Positions 7,262 through 17,360 of a stretch of 63,819 nucleotides of DNA are shown one piece after another. How positions within the stretch are numbered: the stretch's first letter is position 1; every line of letters starts with the position of its first letter. This stretch comes from Candidatus Dietzia intestinigallinarum (GTDB lineage Bacteria; Actinomycetota; Actinomycetes; Mycobacteriales; Mycobacteriaceae): NCBI GenBank assembly GCA_019119875.1, contig DWWG01000152.1, positions 1 to 63,819 of the forward strand, read 5' to 3'. Under the pieces are notes generated by a model. That model saw only the letters and a program-made list of their open reading frames with translations, ran no database searches and was not told the DNA's origin. The position numbers were made by a program, and so were the translations under genes.

Positions 7262-9924
7262 TCCTGCACCGACTGTTACTCGAGGACTTCCGGGGCGTGA
7301 TCCGCGAGGAGGTCGAGATCCCGCGGCGCGGGGTGCTGGTGATCGAGGGACCCAACGAGTCCGGCAAGACCAGCCTCATGGATGCCCTCGAGATGCTGCT
7401 GGAGCACAAGGCCTCCTCGGGCCGGGCGGACATCAAGGCGGCGAGCCCCGTGGGGCGCGACGTCCCGGTGGTGGTCGAGGCCGAGTTCACGATCGATGAC
7501 CAGCGGATGCGTTACCGCAAGGAGTTCGTCCGGGGCAAGCGGACCTCGCTGGAGTTTCCCGGGTCGGCACGTCAGTCGCTGACAGGCGACGACGCCCACA
7601 ATCATGTCCGCGACCTGCTGGAACGTAAGGTCGACCGCTCGCTGTGGCGTGCGCTGCGCATCGCCCAGGACGAGCCGATCGGCCAGGTTGATGCGGCCAA
7701 GGGAATGGACTCACTGCGTCGCGCACTCGACGCGGCCGCAGGTGGCGAGGACCCGACGGGCGACGACAATCTGATCGCCCGCGTCTCCGAGGAGCGCGAC
7801 CGCTATCTCACCGCGAAGCGGGGCGAGCCCACCGGTGACCTGGCCCGGTCGGAGGCCCGTGTCGCCGCGGCCCGGTCCGCGCTGTCGTCCGCCAGGGCGG
7901 GACACGCCGAACTCGACGCCGCTGTCGACGCCCACGCGGCGCAGGCGGCACTGCACAAGGCGCACACGGAGTCGCTGTCCGGTGTCGAGGCGGAGGTGGC
8001 CCGGCTGGAGGCGGCCGGACTCGTGGTGGCCGAACGCCGGCAGGTGTGCGCTGCGGCGGATACCGCGGTGGACCGGGCGGCTGCCGAGCATGACGCGGCG
8101 GTGCGGGCGACTCGCGAACGCGCGGCCCTGGTCGACGAGGTCGAGCGGGAGCGCGGACGGGTGGAGACCCTGCGTACCGCGGCGACTGAGGCGGCGGCCC
8201 GGCTCGCGCCGGCTGAGGAGCGGGCAGAGGCGGCCAGGGCGTCCCTGGAGGCGGCCGAGGCCGCGCTCACGGAGGCGCGCGCACGGCTGGATGAGGCCAG
8301 GCTCGCCCGGGAGAACGATCATCGACGCCGCGAGCTGACCCGCCTGGACACGCTCATCGACACTCTCCGGGCCGTGGGGGACCAGCTCACCGCCACCGAG
8401 TCCGAGCTGGTGGAGACGGCGGTGCCGGATGATGCCGTCGAGCGCGTCAGAGCCGCTGACGACGCGCTGCGGGAGGCCGTCGTCCGCAGCGCCGTGAGCG
8501 CACCCACCGTCGAGGTCGCCGGTAGCGGCGAGGTGACCGTCGCCGGTGAGACCCGGGACGCCGCCCCGGGTTGGTCCCGGCACATCGTCGAGGACACCGT
8601 CTTCGAGGTGGGGACCGTCTCGCTCACGGTCGTTCCCGCAGGCGACACCGAAGAAGTGCGCCGCGAGGAGATCGCGGCGCGGGAGCGGCTCGAGTCCGCT
8701 CTCGCGGAGATCGGTGTGGACACCCGTGACCGGGCCGAGGAGCGGTCCAGACGCACCGGCGCGTTGCGGGCCGAGGTCGAGGCGCTGCGCCGACGGCGGA
8801 CGGACCTGCTCGGTGAGGACACCCTGGAGGACCTGATCGGCCGCCGGGACGCGCTGCGTGAGCAGCTGGCGGAGGACAGCACACCTCGTGACCCCGGTGC
8901 GGCGGGCGAGGATTCTCCGGCGCAGGGCGATGCCGCCGCCGGATCCGTGAGCGACGGTCCCGCCTCAGCAGATCCCACCGCGGAGGCGGAGTCCGCGGAG
9001 AAGACGCTCGACGAGCGGCGGTCCGAGGACAGGATCGCGGCGACCGAGGCGGAGACCGCCAGAACCGATCACGCCACCCGCTCCGCTCTTCTCGCCGAGG
9101 CGCAATCGCGACTGGAGGAGCGGACCGGTGCTCTGGAAGCAGCGCGGGAGGCCGCCGCGGACAGCGAACTCGCGGCGGCCGAGGAACGGACCCGGGTGCG
9201 GGTCGAGGAGGCGCGGGAGGCCGCCGGGAAGGCCCACGCCCTGCTCCACGAAGCGTTGTCGGACGCGCCGCCGGAGCTGCTGGACAATGCGCGTGCCTCG
9301 CTTGCCGCGCTGCGGGCCGAGGAACGCGACTCCTCCGCGGCGGTGGCCACGGCTCTGGGGCGGGTCAACGCGATCGGGGACCAGGGTCGGCTCGCCGACG
9401 TCTCGGCGGCGGAACGGGAACTGGACGAGGCGGAGAGGGAGAACGCCGCGTTGTGGCGCCGGGCCCGAGCCGCGGATCTGCTGCACCGCACTCTGACCGC
9501 ACGCCGTTCGGAGGCGCTTCGGTCCTATCAGGAGCCCTTCCACCGTGCGGTCGTCGACCTCGGGGCCCTCGTCTACGGGCGCGATTTCGACGTGCGGCTC
9601 GGGGATGACCTGACAATCCTGTCCCGCCGGATCGGGGACGTCACGGTCGACTACGACGCGCTCTCCGGTGGCGCCAGGGAGCAGCTGGCGGTCATCGTCC
9701 GGATCGCGTGCGCACGCCTGGTCGGTAGCGAAGGAGTGCCGGTCTTCCTCGACGACACCATGGGCTACACCGACCCCACCCGCCGGATGACCATGGGCGC
9801 CGTCATCGCCGCCGCAGCGGCCACGTCCCAGGTCATCGTCCTCACCTGTGACCGTGCGAGGTTCGCCGGTATCGGTGGGGCCCGGACCCACGTGATGCGG
9901 CGTACGGCGGCACCGACGGAGTGA
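7258..9924 (+). CDS. Rad50/SbcC-like SMC-type ATPase, no zinc hook
   Basis: An 888-aa ABC/SMC-type ATPase, the likely partner of the upstream Mre11-like protein. Walker A is GPNESGKT (31-38); the ABC signature LSGGAREQL begins at residue 802; Walker B VFLDDT is around 829-834; the D-loop region follows. Between them lie Ala/Glu/Arg-rich coiled coils (about 190-390 and 600-740), a beta-rich insert (about 420-470), and an acidic Pro/Ala/Ser linker (about 542-580). The protein has only three cysteines and no CxxC, so it lacks the Rad50/SbcC zinc hook. It is shorter than E. coli SbcC (about 1050 aa) and resembles, as I recall, M. tuberculosis Rv1278. Confidence 0.87.
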   Translation: MILHRLLLEDFRGVIREEVEIPRRGVLVIEGPNESGKTSLMDALEMLLEHKASSGRADIKAASPVGRDVPVVVEAEFTIDDQRMRYRKEFVRGKRTSLEFPGSARQSLTGDDAHNHVRDLLERKVDRSLWRALRIAQDEPIGQVDAAKGMDSLRRALDAAAGGEDPTGDDNLIARVSEERDRYLTAKRGEPTGDLARSEARVAAARSALSSARAGHAELDAAVDAHAAQAALHKAHTESLSGVEAEVARLEAAGLVVAERRQVCAAADTAVDRAAAEHDAAVRATRERAALVDEVERERGRVETLRTAATEAAARLAPAEERAEAARASLEAAEAALTEARARLDEARLARENDHRRRELTRLDTLIDTLRAVGDQLTATESELVETAVPDDAVERVRAADDALREAVVRSAVSAPTVEVAGSGEVTVAGETRDAAPGWSRHIVEDTVFEVGTVSLTVVPAGDTEEVRREEIAARERLESALAEIGVDTRDRAEERSRRTGALRAEVEALRRRRTDLLGEDTLEDLIGRRDALREQLAEDSTPRDPGAAGEDSPAQGDAAAGSVSDGPASADPTAEAESAEKTLDERRSEDRIAATEAETARTDHATRSALLAEAQSRLEERTGALEAAREAAADSELAAAEERTRVRVEEAREAAGKAHALLHEALSDAPPELLDNARASLAALRAEERDSSAAVATALGRVNAIGDQGRLADVSAAERELDEAERENAALWRRARAADLLHRTLTARRSEALRSYQEPFHRAVVDLGALVYGRDFDVRLGDDLTILSRRIGDVTVDYDALSGGAREQLAVIVRIACARLVGSEGVPVFLDDTMGYTDPTRRMTMGAVIAAAAATSQVIVLTCDRARFAGIGGARTHVMRRTAAPTE

Positions 9925-9987
9925 ACACCGTTAGCCCGGCCCGCTCGTCGTCGGTGGCCAGGTGGCGCCGGGGGACCCGAAGCGTGC

Positions 9988-9993
9988 TGTAAT
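9988..9993 (+). promoter_or_regulatory. Putative -10 element for leaderless marR gene
   Basis: TGTAAT ends 6 bases before the ATG at 10000, with no ribosome binding site. It suggests the regulator has its own promoter, separate from the SbcC-like gene. Confidence 0.45.
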
Positions 9994-9999
9994 AGGCGC

Positions 10000-10479
10000 A
10001 TGAGCGAGACACGCTGGTTGAGCGATGAAGAACAGCGCATGTGGCGCCGGTACCGGGACGCGAACCAGCTACTGGATCTCGCGATCGAGCGCCAACTGCA
10101 GCGGGACGCGGCGATGTCGCAATCCGACTACTCGGTTCTGGTGAGCCTCAGCGAGGCAGAGGGGGGCGGGCTCAGGGCCCGAGACCTCGGTGCCGCGCTG
10201 GGCTGGGACCGCAGCCGCGTGTCGCACCAGGTGCGACGCATGGAGGGGCGCGGTCTGGTGTCCAAGAACGAATGCGCCGAGGACGGCCGTGGCACGGTCG
10301 TCTCCCTCACCGACGAGGGAGCGCGGGCCATCGGCGCGGTCGCCCCGAAGCACGTGGAAAAGGTCCGCGAACTGTTCATCGACGTGGTGGATGAGGACGA
10401 GGTCCGCCTGCTCACCGAGATCTACGAGCGGGTGGTGGCGCGGATCGGCGAGGTCGACGGGATCACGCTGCCCTGTTGA
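10000..10479 (+). CDS. MarR-family transcriptional regulator
   Basis: A 159-aa winged-helix regulator, expected to act as a dimeric repressor. The helix-turn-helix region is LRARDLGAALGWDRSRVSHQVRRMEGRGL (about 55-85), followed by the wing with KNECAEDGRGTVVSLTDEG. N- and C-terminal helices would form the dimer interface. No effector or target can be read from the sequence; neighbours are the SbcC-like ATPase upstream and tRNA-Arg on the other strand downstream. No matching inverted repeat was evident in its own promoter. Confidence 0.87.
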   Translation: MSETRWLSDEEQRMWRRYRDANQLLDLAIERQLQRDAAMSQSDYSVLVSLSEAEGGGLRARDLGAALGWDRSRVSHQVRRMEGRGLVSKNECAEDGRGTVVSLTDEGARAIGAVAPKHVEKVRELFIDVVDEDEVRLLTEIYERVVARIGEVDGITLPC

Positions 10480-10521
10480 GTCCGGACCACGGCTCACACG
10501 ATGAGGCCGGAACGGAAAAAA

Positions 10522-10554
10522 AGTAGGGCCCGGGCGACTCGCCCGGGCCCTACT
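10522..10554 (-). terminator. Intrinsic terminator of tRNA-Arg
   Basis: Perfect 15-base-pair stem (10522-10536 with 10540-10554) and a 3-base loop. Read on the minus strand it is followed by seven T residues (10522-10516), an ideal Rho-independent terminator just beyond the tRNA 3' end. On the plus strand the stem could also block read-through from marR, but the T-tract is missing in that direction. Confidence 0.93.
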
Positions 10555-10567
10555 CGTTTATCCGTCG

Positions 10568-10640
10568 TGCCCCCGAAGGGAATCGAACCCCTGACCTTTG
10601 GTACCGGAAACCAACGCTCTATCCCCTGAGCTACGAGGGC
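10568..10640 (-). tRNA. tRNA-Arg (anticodon CCG)
   Basis: A 73-base cloverleaf. The acceptor stem GCCCTCG pairs with CGGGGGC (one G-T pair), D arm GCTC/GAGC, anticodon stem TTGGT/ACCAA with loop TTCCGGT, and T arm AGGGG/CCCTT with loop TTCGATT. The anticodon CCG reads the arginine codon CGG, common in this GC-rich genome. The discriminator base is A and CCA is not encoded. It sits directly opposite and upstream of argS, the gene for its own synthetase. Confidence 0.97.
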
Positions 10641-10723
10641 GGGATACCGACCGCGCACGCGGGCCGGAGGCCGTTCTCCCAGGATCCACCGGTGTGGGCG
10701 GTTCCTGTCGAACAGCGAGACTG

Positions 10724-10729
10724 ATCGTA
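10724..10729 (-). promoter_or_regulatory. Possible extended -10 promoter for tRNA-Arg
   Basis: TACGAT preceded by TG (TGCTACGAT on the minus strand) lies about 85 bases upstream of the tRNA. No good -35 hexamer is visible; the assignment is tentative. Confidence 0.3.
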
Positions 10730-10822
10730 GCACCGCATCCCGGGCGGGGCCGCATCGGGCCCCCGGCACGGGCTACAGCGGTCGGGACAGGTGTCCGATT
10801 CTCCGCACGACGTGCCGACACC

Positions 10823-10828
10823 TAGGAT
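10823..10828 (+). promoter_or_regulatory. -10 element for leaderless argS operon
   Basis: TAGGAT ends 8 bases before the GTG at 10837, implying transcription starts at the codon itself. No Shine-Dalgarno sequence and no attenuator or T-box structure is evident between the tRNA and argS, so control by arginine, lysine or threonine through a leader is not supported. Confidence 0.55.
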
Positions 10829-10836
10829 ATGAAGAC

Positions 10837-12489
10837 GTGACTCCCGCCGACCTCGCCGCCGTCATCCGTGCCGCCCTCCTCGCTGTTCTCACCGATCGTG
10901 GGGCTGACATCTCACATGTTCCGGAGACGGTGACCGTCGAGCGCCCACGCAACCCCGAACACGGCGACTACGCGACCAACATCGCGCTGCAGTTGGCCAA
11001 GAAGGTCGGCGCGGCCCCGCGCGATCTCGCCACCGAACTCGCAGAGAGACTGGTCGCCGATCCGGGCGTGGCGTCGGCGGAGGTCGCCGGACCGGGATTC
11101 ATCAACATCCGCCTCGACTCGGGGGCCCAGGGCTCGCTCGTCGCCTCGGTCCTGAAGAAGGGCGCCGAATACGGACACGGCGACGCCATGCGCGGGAGGC
11201 GGGTGAATCTGGAGTTCGTCTCGGCCAACCCGACCGGGCCCATCCACCTCGGCGGAACCCGCTGGGCCGCGGTCGGCGACGCGCTGGGGCGTGTCCTGGA
11301 GGCCTCCGGCGCTGAGGTCACCCGGGAGTACTACTTCAACGACCACGGCGCGCAGATCGACCGCTTCAGTAAATCGCTCGCCGCCGCCGCCAAGGGGGAG
11401 CCGACCCCCGAGGACGGCTACGCCGGTGCCTACATCGAGGACATCGCGGCCCGGATCGTCGCAGAACACCCCGACGTCCTGGACAAGCCCGAGGCGGAGT
11501 CCCTGGAGATCTTCCGTGCCGCCGGTGTGGACCAGATGTTCGCTCACATCAAGTCCTCACTGGCCGACTTCGGCACGGTCTTCGACGTCTACACCCACGA
11601 GAACTCGATGTTCACCTCCGGCGCGGTCGACCGGGCCGTCGAGACCCTCAAGGGCAACGGCAACCTGTACGAGTCCGACGGCGCATGGTGGCTCAGGACG
11701 ACCTCGTTCGGAGACGACAAGGACCGGGTGGTCCTCAAATCCGACGGCAATGCCGCCTACATCGCCGGTGACATCGCGTACTTCCTCGACAAGCGTGAGC
11801 GCGGCTTCGACCTGTGCATCTACATGCTCGGAGCGGATCACCACGGGTACATCGGCCGGCTCAAGGCCGCGGCGGCCGCGCTCGGGGACGACCCGGCGAC
11901 GATCGAGGTGTTGATCGGACAGATGGTCAACCTGGTCCGTGACGGCGCCCCGGTGAAGATGAGCAAGCGCGCCGGAACCGTGATCACGCTGGACGACCTG
12001 GTGGACGCGATCGGCGTGGACGCCGCCCGATACGCGCTGATCCGTTCGTCGGTGGACCAGACGATGGACATCGACCTCCAGCTGTGGGCCTCGGCGACCA
12101 ACGACAACCCGGTGTTCTACGTGCAGTACGCGCACGCCCGACTGTGCTCCCTGGCGCGTAACGCCGCCGACCTCGGGGTCACGCTCGAGGGCGCCGACCT
12201 GTCACTCCTGGTCGAGGACCGGGAGGGCGCCCTCATCCGGACCATCGGGGAGTTCCCGCGCGTCGTGGCCAGCGCCGCCGATCTCCGCGAGCCGCACCGG
12301 GTCGCCCGCTACCTGGAGGAGCTGGCAGCCGCCTACCACCGGTTCTACGACACGTGTCGGGTGCTGCCGATGGGGGATGAGGAACCCGGCCCGCTGCACG
12401 CGGCACGCCTCGCCCTCAGCACGGCCACGCGGCAGACGCTGGCCAACGGTCTGCGTCTCATCGGCGTCAGCGCACCGGAGAAGATGTGA
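10837..12489 (+). CDS. argS: Arginyl-tRNA synthetase
   Basis: Charges tRNA-Arg with arginine in the cytoplasm; class I synthetase of 550 aa, normal length. The N-terminal Arg-tRNA recognition domain (about 1-95) precedes the HIGH-type signature IHLGG (His137), and the KMSK loop is KMSKRAG (Lys374). The C-terminal DALR anticodon-binding domain includes [12 protein letters not shown] and ends around [11 protein letters not shown]. It is the first gene of a five-gene run; its stop overlaps the lysA start by 4 bases. Order argS-lysA-hom-thrC-thrB is conserved in Mycobacterium and Corynebacterium. Confidence 0.98.
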   Translation: MTPADLAAVIRAALLAVLTDRGADISHVPETVTVERPRNPEHGDYATNIALQLAKKVGAAPRDLATELAERLVADPGVASAEVAGPGFINIRLDSGAQGSLVASVLKKGAEYGHGDAMRGRRVNLEFVSANPTGPIHLGGTRWAAVGDALGRVLEASGAEVTREYYFNDHGAQIDRFSKSLAAAAKGEPTPEDGYAGAYIEDIAARIVAEHPDVLDKPEAESLEIFRAAGVDQMFAHIKSSLADFGTVFDVYTHENSMFTSGAVDRAVETLKGNGNLYESDGAWWLRTTSFGDDKDRVVLKSDGNAAYIAGDIAYFLDKRERGFDLCIYMLGADHHGYIGRLKAAAAALGDDPATIEVLIGQMVNLVRDGAPVKMSKRAGTVITLDDLVDAIGVDAARYALIRSSVDQTMDIDLQLWASATNDNPVFYVQYAHARLCSLARNAADLGVTLEGADLSLLVEDREGALIRTIGEFPRVVASAADLREPHRVARYLEELAAAYHRFYDTCRVLPMGDEEPGPLHAARLALSTATRQTLANGLRLIGVSAPEKM

Positions 12490-13904
12490 GCGCGCACCCC
12501 GCCGGCGCCCGGCACGAGTACCCGCACGCACCCGCGATCGGCGAGCGCCCCTCCGATCCGGATGTGCTGATGACTCTCGCCCCCGCGGTGTGGCCCCGCG
12601 GTGCCGGGCGCCGCGACGACGGCACGGTCGAGTTCGCAGGGGTCCCGGCCACCGAGCTGGCCGCCGAGTTCGGCACGCCGCTGTTCGTGATCGACGAGGA
12701 CGACTTCCGGTCCCGGTGCCGCGAGATGGCCGAGGCGTTCGGGGGAGCGGAGCGAGTGCACTACGCGTCCAAGGCCTTCCTGTGCACCGAGGTCGCACGC
12801 TGGGTCGCCGAGGAGGGGCTGAGCCTGGACGTCGCCTCCGGGGGAGAACTGGCGATCGCGCTGCGCGCCGACTTCCCGGCCGAGCGGATCACCGTTCACG
12901 GCAACAACAAGTCCGCTGAGGAACTGCGCATGTCGGTGCGGCACGGCGTGGGTCACGTCGTGCTCGACGCGATGTCGGAGATCGAACTCCTGGACCGCAT
13001 CGCAGGCGAGGAGGGGGTCGTACAGGACGTCTTCATCCGCGTGACCGTCGGCGTGGAAGCCCACACCCACGAGTTCATCGCCACCGCCCACGAGGACCAG
13101 AAGTTCGGCTTCTCCCTCGCCGGCGGCGCCGCCATGGAGGCCGTGCGCGCAGTGTTCGCGGCCGAGAACATCCGGTTGACCGGACTGCACAGCCACATCG
13201 GGTCCCAGATCTTCGAGATCCACGGATTCGAGCTCGCCGCCCGCCGGGTCATCGGACTTCTGCGGGAGATCGTCGACGAGTTCGGCACCGGGCGCACCGC
13301 GCAGCTCGACCACCTCGACCTCGGCGGCGGACTGGGCATCAGCTACGTCCCTTCGGACGAGCCGCCGCCCGTGGCACAGTTGGCGCGCTCGTTGAAGGAG
13401 ATCGTCGACTCGTTCGCCCGCGAGGCCGACCTCGCACCTCCGACACTGGTCGTCGAACCCGGACGCGCGATCGCCGGCCCGGGAACGGTAACGCTCTACG
13501 AGGTCGGCGTGGTCAAAGACGTCGACCTGGCCGGCGGCGAGCGCAGGCGCTACATCAGCGTCGACGGCGGCATGAGCGACAACATCCGCACCGCGCTCTA
13601 CGACGCGGACTACGACGCCCGCCTGGTCGGACGGGGCTCGACGGCGGAGCCGGTCGTGTCGCGCCTCGTCGGGAAGCACTGCGAAAGCGGCGATGTGGTG
13701 GTCCGCGACCTGTGGATGCCGGAGGATGTCCGTGCGGGCGATCTCGTCGCGGTGGCGGCCACCGGCGCGTACTGCTATTCCATGTCGAGCCGTTACAACC
13801 TCATCGGACGGCCCGCGGTGGTGGCGGTCCGCGACGGACGCGCACGTCTGATGCTGCGCCGGGAAACCCTTGACGATCTGACGAGCCTGGAGGTGGGACA
13901 GTGA
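12486..13904 (+). CDS. lysA: Diaminopimelate decarboxylase
   Basis: Catalyses meso-diaminopimelate to L-lysine plus CO2, the last step of lysine synthesis. It is a 472-aa fold-III PLP enzyme: PLP Lys96 in YASKAFLC, the glycine-rich phosphate-binding segment [24 protein letters not shown], and the C-terminal catalytic Cys in HCESGD. It starts at GTG overlapping the argS stop (GTGA) and ends overlapping hom in the same way, so it is co-translated with the threonine genes. About 50 residues precede the barrel, as in other actinobacterial LysA. Confidence 0.98.
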   Translation: MSAHPAGARHEYPHAPAIGERPSDPDVLMTLAPAVWPRGAGRRDDGTVEFAGVPATELAAEFGTPLFVIDEDDFRSRCREMAEAFGGAERVHYASKAFLCTEVARWVAEEGLSLDVASGGELAIALRADFPAERITVHGNNKSAEELRMSVRHGVGHVVLDAMSEIELLDRIAGEEGVVQDVFIRVTVGVEAHTHEFIATAHEDQKFGFSLAGGAAMEAVRAVFAAENIRLTGLHSHIGSQIFEIHGFELAARRVIGLLREIVDEFGTGRTAQLDHLDLGGGLGISYVPSDEPPPVAQLARSLKEIVDSFAREADLAPPTLVVEPGRAIAGPGTVTLYEVGVVKDVDLAGGERRRYISVDGGMSDNIRTALYDADYDARLVGRGSTAEPVVSRLVGKHCESGDVVVRDLWMPEDVRAGDLVAVAATGAYCYSMSSRYNLIGRPAVVAVRDGRARLMLRRETLDDLTSLEVGQ

Positions 13905-15253
13905 GCGACGCAGCGGCGTCAGCCGTGCGACCCGTAGGAGTGGCGGTGCTCGGAATGGGCACGGTCGGCACCGAGGTCATCCGTTTCATGACAGAGAACG
14001 CGCGGTCACTGGCCGCGCGAATCGGTGCCCCGCTGGAGCTGCGGGGGGTGGCCGTCCGCGATCTGACCAGGGATCGAGGGATCGACCCCGAGCTGCTCAC
14101 CGCGGATCCGTCCACCCTCGTGTCACGGGACGACGTCGACGTCGTCGTCGAACTCATGGGTGGCATCGACGTGCCACGCCCCCTCCTCCTCGAGGCCCTG
14201 GGCCACGGCAAGTCGGTGGTCACCGCCAACAAGGCGCTGCTGGCCGAGTACACCGGCGAGCTGGCCGAGGCCGTCGACGCCTCCGGCACCGACCTGTACT
14301 TCGAGGCGGCCGTGGCCGGCGCGATCCCCGTGATCGGCCCCCTGCGTCGTTCGATGGCCGGTGACCAGGTCGAGCGCGTGGTCGGCATCGTCAACGGCAC
14401 CACCAACTACATCCTGTCGGAGATGGGCTCCACCGGCGCCGACTACTCCGAGACACTCGCCGAGGCCTCCCGTCTCGGGTACGCCGAAGCCGATCCCACC
14501 GCTGACGTCGAGGGGTATGACGCCGCCGCCAAGGCCGCGATCCTCGCCTCGATCGCGTTCCACAGCAGGGTCACCGCCGGTGATGTCTACCGCGAGGGGA
14601 TCTCCCGGATCTCGCCCGACGACTTCGAGTCCGCCCGCGACATGGACTGCACCATCAAACTGCTCGCGATCTGCGAGAAGCTGCGTCGTGCCGACGGCAC
14701 CGAGGCCGTCTCCGCCCGCGTGTACCCGGCGCTGCTGCCCAACAGTCACCCGCTGGCCGCGGTCGGCGGTGCGTTCAACGCGGTCGTGGTGGAGGCGGAG
14801 GCCGCCGGACGGCTCATGTTCTACGGACAGGGTGCCGGTGGCGCGCCGACCGCCTCCGCCGTTCTCGGCGACATGGTCGCGGCCGCCCGCAACAAGGTCG
14901 GGGCCGGCCGGGCCCCGGGCGACTCCACCTACGCCGCACTGCCGGTCGCGTCGATGGACGAGATCCTCACCCGCTACCACGTGCGGATGCGCGTGGCCGA
15001 CAAGCCCGGCGTCCTCGCACTGGTCGCCAACGAGTTCGCGAACCACGGCGTCTCGATCGCCCAGTGCCGCCAGACCGAGGTCGAGACGGCCACCGGCGAG
15101 GACGACGACGTCCAGCCGAGCGCAGAGCTGACCGTCCTCACGCACCGGGCCTCCGAGCGCGCCCTCGCCGACACGGTGGCCGCGCTGTCCGACCAGGACG
15201 CCGTCACGGACATCACCAGCGTCATCCGTCTCGAGGGAGTCGACACCGAATGA
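13901..15253 (+). CDS. hom: Homoserine dehydrogenase
   Basis: Reduces L-aspartate semialdehyde to homoserine with NAD(P)H, the branch point to threonine and methionine. The 450-aa protein has the Rossmann motif [13 protein letters not shown] (about 12-24), the catalytic region [11 protein letters not shown], and the substrate-binding segment [17 protein letters not shown]-terminal ACT domain (about 365-445) starts at [15 protein letters not shown] and is the usual site of threonine feedback inhibition. It overlaps lysA and thrC by 4 bases each. Called thrA in mycobacteria, but it lacks an aspartokinase domain. Confidence 0.98.
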   Translation: MSDAAASAVRPVGVAVLGMGTVGTEVIRFMTENARSLAARIGAPLELRGVAVRDLTRDRGIDPELLTADPSTLVSRDDVDVVVELMGGIDVPRPLLLEALGHGKSVVTANKALLAEYTGELAEAVDASGTDLYFEAAVAGAIPVIGPLRRSMAGDQVERVVGIVNGTTNYILSEMGSTGADYSETLAEASRLGYAEADPTADVEGYDAAAKAAILASIAFHSRVTAGDVYREGISRISPDDFESARDMDCTIKLLAICEKLRRADGTEAVSARVYPALLPNSHPLAAVGGAFNAVVVEAEAAGRLMFYGQGAGGAPTASAVLGDMVAAARNKVGAGRAPGDSTYAALPVASMDEILTRYHVRMRVADKPGVLALVANEFANHGVSIAQCRQTEVETATGEDDDVQPSAELTVLTHRASERALADTVAALSDQDAVTDITSVIRLEGVDTE

Positions 15254-16332
15254 GCACCACCCACCAGCCCGTGCACAGCCGCTGGCCCGGCCTTATCGAG
15301 GCCTACCGCGACCGTCTCCCGATCGGTGAGGACTGGGAGCCGGTGACCCTGTACGAGGGCGGCACGCCGCTCATCCGGGCGACCCATCTCTCGGCGGTCA
15401 CCGGGTGTGAGGTCTACCTCAAGGTCGAGGGCCTCAACCCCACCGGGTCATTCAAGGACCGCGGTATGACGATGGCCGTCACCGACGCCAAGGCGCGCGG
15501 CCAGCGCGCCGTCCTGTGCGCGTCCACGGGAAACACGTCGGCCTCGGCGGCCGCCTACGCCACGCGCGCCGGCATGGAGTGTGCGGTCCTCATCCCGCAG
15601 GGCAAGATCGCCGCCGGCAAGCTGGCGCAGGCCGTGATGATGGGTGCCACCATCATCCAGGTCGACGGCAACTTCGACGACTGCCTCGAGCTGGCCCGCA
15701 AGACCACGGCGACCTACGCGGAGATCGGTCTGGTCAACTCGGTCAACCCGGTCCGCATCGAGGGCCAGAAGACCGCCGCGTTCGAGATCGTGGACGTTCT
15801 CGGGCGTGCCCCGGACCTGCACTTCCTGCCCGTCGGCAACGCGGGCAACATCACCGCGTACTGGCGCGGCTACACCGAGTACCACGCGGACGGGATCATG
15901 CCCGACCGTCCGCGCATGATGGGTGTGCAGGCCGCCGGTGCGGCACCGCTCGTCGACGGTGCGCCGGTCAAGAACCCCGAGACGATCGCCACCGCGATCC
16001 GCATCGGCGCCCCGGCGTCGTGGGACGGCGCGGTGGCCGCCCGTGACGAATCGGGTGGCACGTTCCGCAAGCGGACCGACGAGCAGATCCTCGAGGCATA
16101 CCGCACGGTCGCCGGAAAGGACGGCGTCTACGTCGAGCCCGCGTCCGCCGCGTCGGTGGCCGGTCTGCTCGACGCGCACGCGAACGGTGAACTCGAGGCG
16201 GGGCAGACGATCGTGTGCACGGTGACCGGCAATGGTCTCAAGGACCCCGACACCGCGCTGCTGGGCATGCCCGAGGTCGAGCCGGTCCCGGTCGACCCCT
16301 CGGCGGTCGCCGGCGCCCTCGGTCTGGAATGA
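15250..16332 (+). CDS. thrC: Threonine synthase
   Basis: Converts O-phosphohomoserine to L-threonine, the last step of the pathway. A 360-aa fold-II PLP enzyme with the PLP lysine in [11 protein letters not shown] (Lys69), the phosphate-binding loop [12 protein letters not shown], and [16 protein letters not shown] chose ATG at 15250 because it overlaps the hom stop (ATGA) and gives the family's normal length; the frame is open further upstream. It overlaps thrB in the same way. Confidence 0.98.
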   Translation: MSTTHQPVHSRWPGLIEAYRDRLPIGEDWEPVTLYEGGTPLIRATHLSAVTGCEVYLKVEGLNPTGSFKDRGMTMAVTDAKARGQRAVLCASTGNTSASAAAYATRAGMECAVLIPQGKIAAGKLAQAVMMGATIIQVDGNFDDCLELARKTTATYAEIGLVNSVNPVRIEGQKTAAFEIVDVLGRAPDLHFLPVGNAGNITAYWRGYTEYHADGIMPDRPRMMGVQAAGAAPLVDGAPVKNPETIATAIRIGAPASWDGAVAARDESGGTFRKRTDEQILEAYRTVAGKDGVYVEPASAASVAGLLDAHANGELEAGQTIVCTVTGNGLKDPDTALLGMPEVEPVPVDPSAVAGALGLE

Positions 16333-17291
16333 GCGACGTGAACGCCCCGGGCCCGGAGGTTTTCGGTAGCTCGGGCGGCCGCATACTGCCGGTCGGCCGG
16401 TCCGTCACCGTCGAGGTGCCGGCGTCGAGCGCCAACCTCGGCCCCGGTTTCGACGCGCTCGGTGTGGCCCTGGGGCTCTACGACACGATCACCGTCACCA
16501 CGATCGCCTCCGGCCTGGAACTGGAGGTCACCGGCGAGGGTGCCGGTGAGGTCCCCGAGGACGCGTCCCACCTGGTGGCCAAGGCCGTCGAGGCCGGGCT
16601 GAGGGCCGGTGGAGTGGGCGTGCCGGGTGTCCGCATCTCCTGTCACAACACGATCCCGCACTCCCGAGGTCTGGGGTCGTCGGCCTCTGCCGCCGTGGGT
16701 GGTCTGGTCGCGGCCAACGGTCTGATGGGTGGGGTCCTGACGACCGAGCATCTGGTCCAGCTGTCCAGCGAGTTCGAAGGACACCCGGACAACGCCGCGG
16801 CCAGTGTGCTCGGCGGAGTGGTGGTCTCCTGGACCGAGCGCACGGCCACCACGGTGAACTACCGCGCGGTCCGGATGGACATCGATCCCTCGATCGTCGC
16901 GACCGTCCTGGTGCCGGCCGAGACGTCGTCGACCGCGCAGACCCGGGGGCTGCTGCCCGCGAAGGTCCCGCACGAGGACGCCGCGTTCAACGCCAGCCGC
17001 GCCGCCCTGATGTCGGTGGCGCTCGCGTCACGGCCGGAGTTCCTCATGGCGGCCACGGAGGACAGACTGCATCAGTCGTACCGGGCGCCGGCCCTGGCCG
17101 CCACCACGGAGTGGATCACCCGTCTGCGGGACCGCGGTCTGGCCGCCACCGTGTCGGGTGCCGGCCCGACGGTGCTGGTCCTGGGCACCTCGGACCTGCC
17201 GGCCGATCTTCGGGATCTCGCCGAGTCCCAGGGGTGGCGGGCGCTCGATCTCCAGATCGCCGACGGTGCCCGGGTGGTCTCCACGGCGTAG
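16329..17291 (+). CDS. thrB: Homoserine kinase
   Basis: Phosphorylates homoserine to O-phosphohomoserine for ThrC. A 320-aa GHMP-family kinase with N-terminal [18 protein letters not shown], the ATP-binding motif [16 protein letters not shown] (about 112-127) and a C-terminal glycine-rich motif [16 protein letters not shown] at 16329 overlaps the thrC stop. It is the last gene of the argS run. A weak 6-base-pair stem (17297-17311) without a T-tract is the only terminator-like structure in the 69-base convergent gap that follows. Confidence 0.98.
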   Translation: MSDVNAPGPEVFGSSGGRILPVGRSVTVEVPASSANLGPGFDALGVALGLYDTITVTTIASGLELEVTGEGAGEVPEDASHLVAKAVEAGLRAGGVGVPGVRISCHNTIPHSRGLGSSASAAVGGLVAANGLMGGVLTTEHLVQLSSEFEGHPDNAAASVLGGVVVSWTERTATTVNYRAVRMDIDPSIVATVLVPAETSSTAQTRGLLPAKVPHEDAAFNASRAALMSVALASRPEFLMAATEDRLHQSYRAPALAATTEWITRLRDRGLAATVSGAGPTVLVLGTSDLPADLRDLAESQGWRALDLQIADGARVVSTA

Positions 17292-17360
17292 TTGGGCCGG
17301 GACGATCCCGGATCGGATCGGGTCCGAGACCGGCGGACCGACCCGACGTCGCCCCCGCCG

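Noticed and set aside
10641-10836. T-box or amino-acid attenuator before argS-lysA-hom-thrC-thrB
   Set aside because: The -10 element lies right at the argS start codon, so the transcript has no leader to hold such a structure.
17297-17311. Small hairpin after thrB as a terminator
   Set aside because: Only six base pairs, no T-tract; too weak to call in a genome of this GC content.
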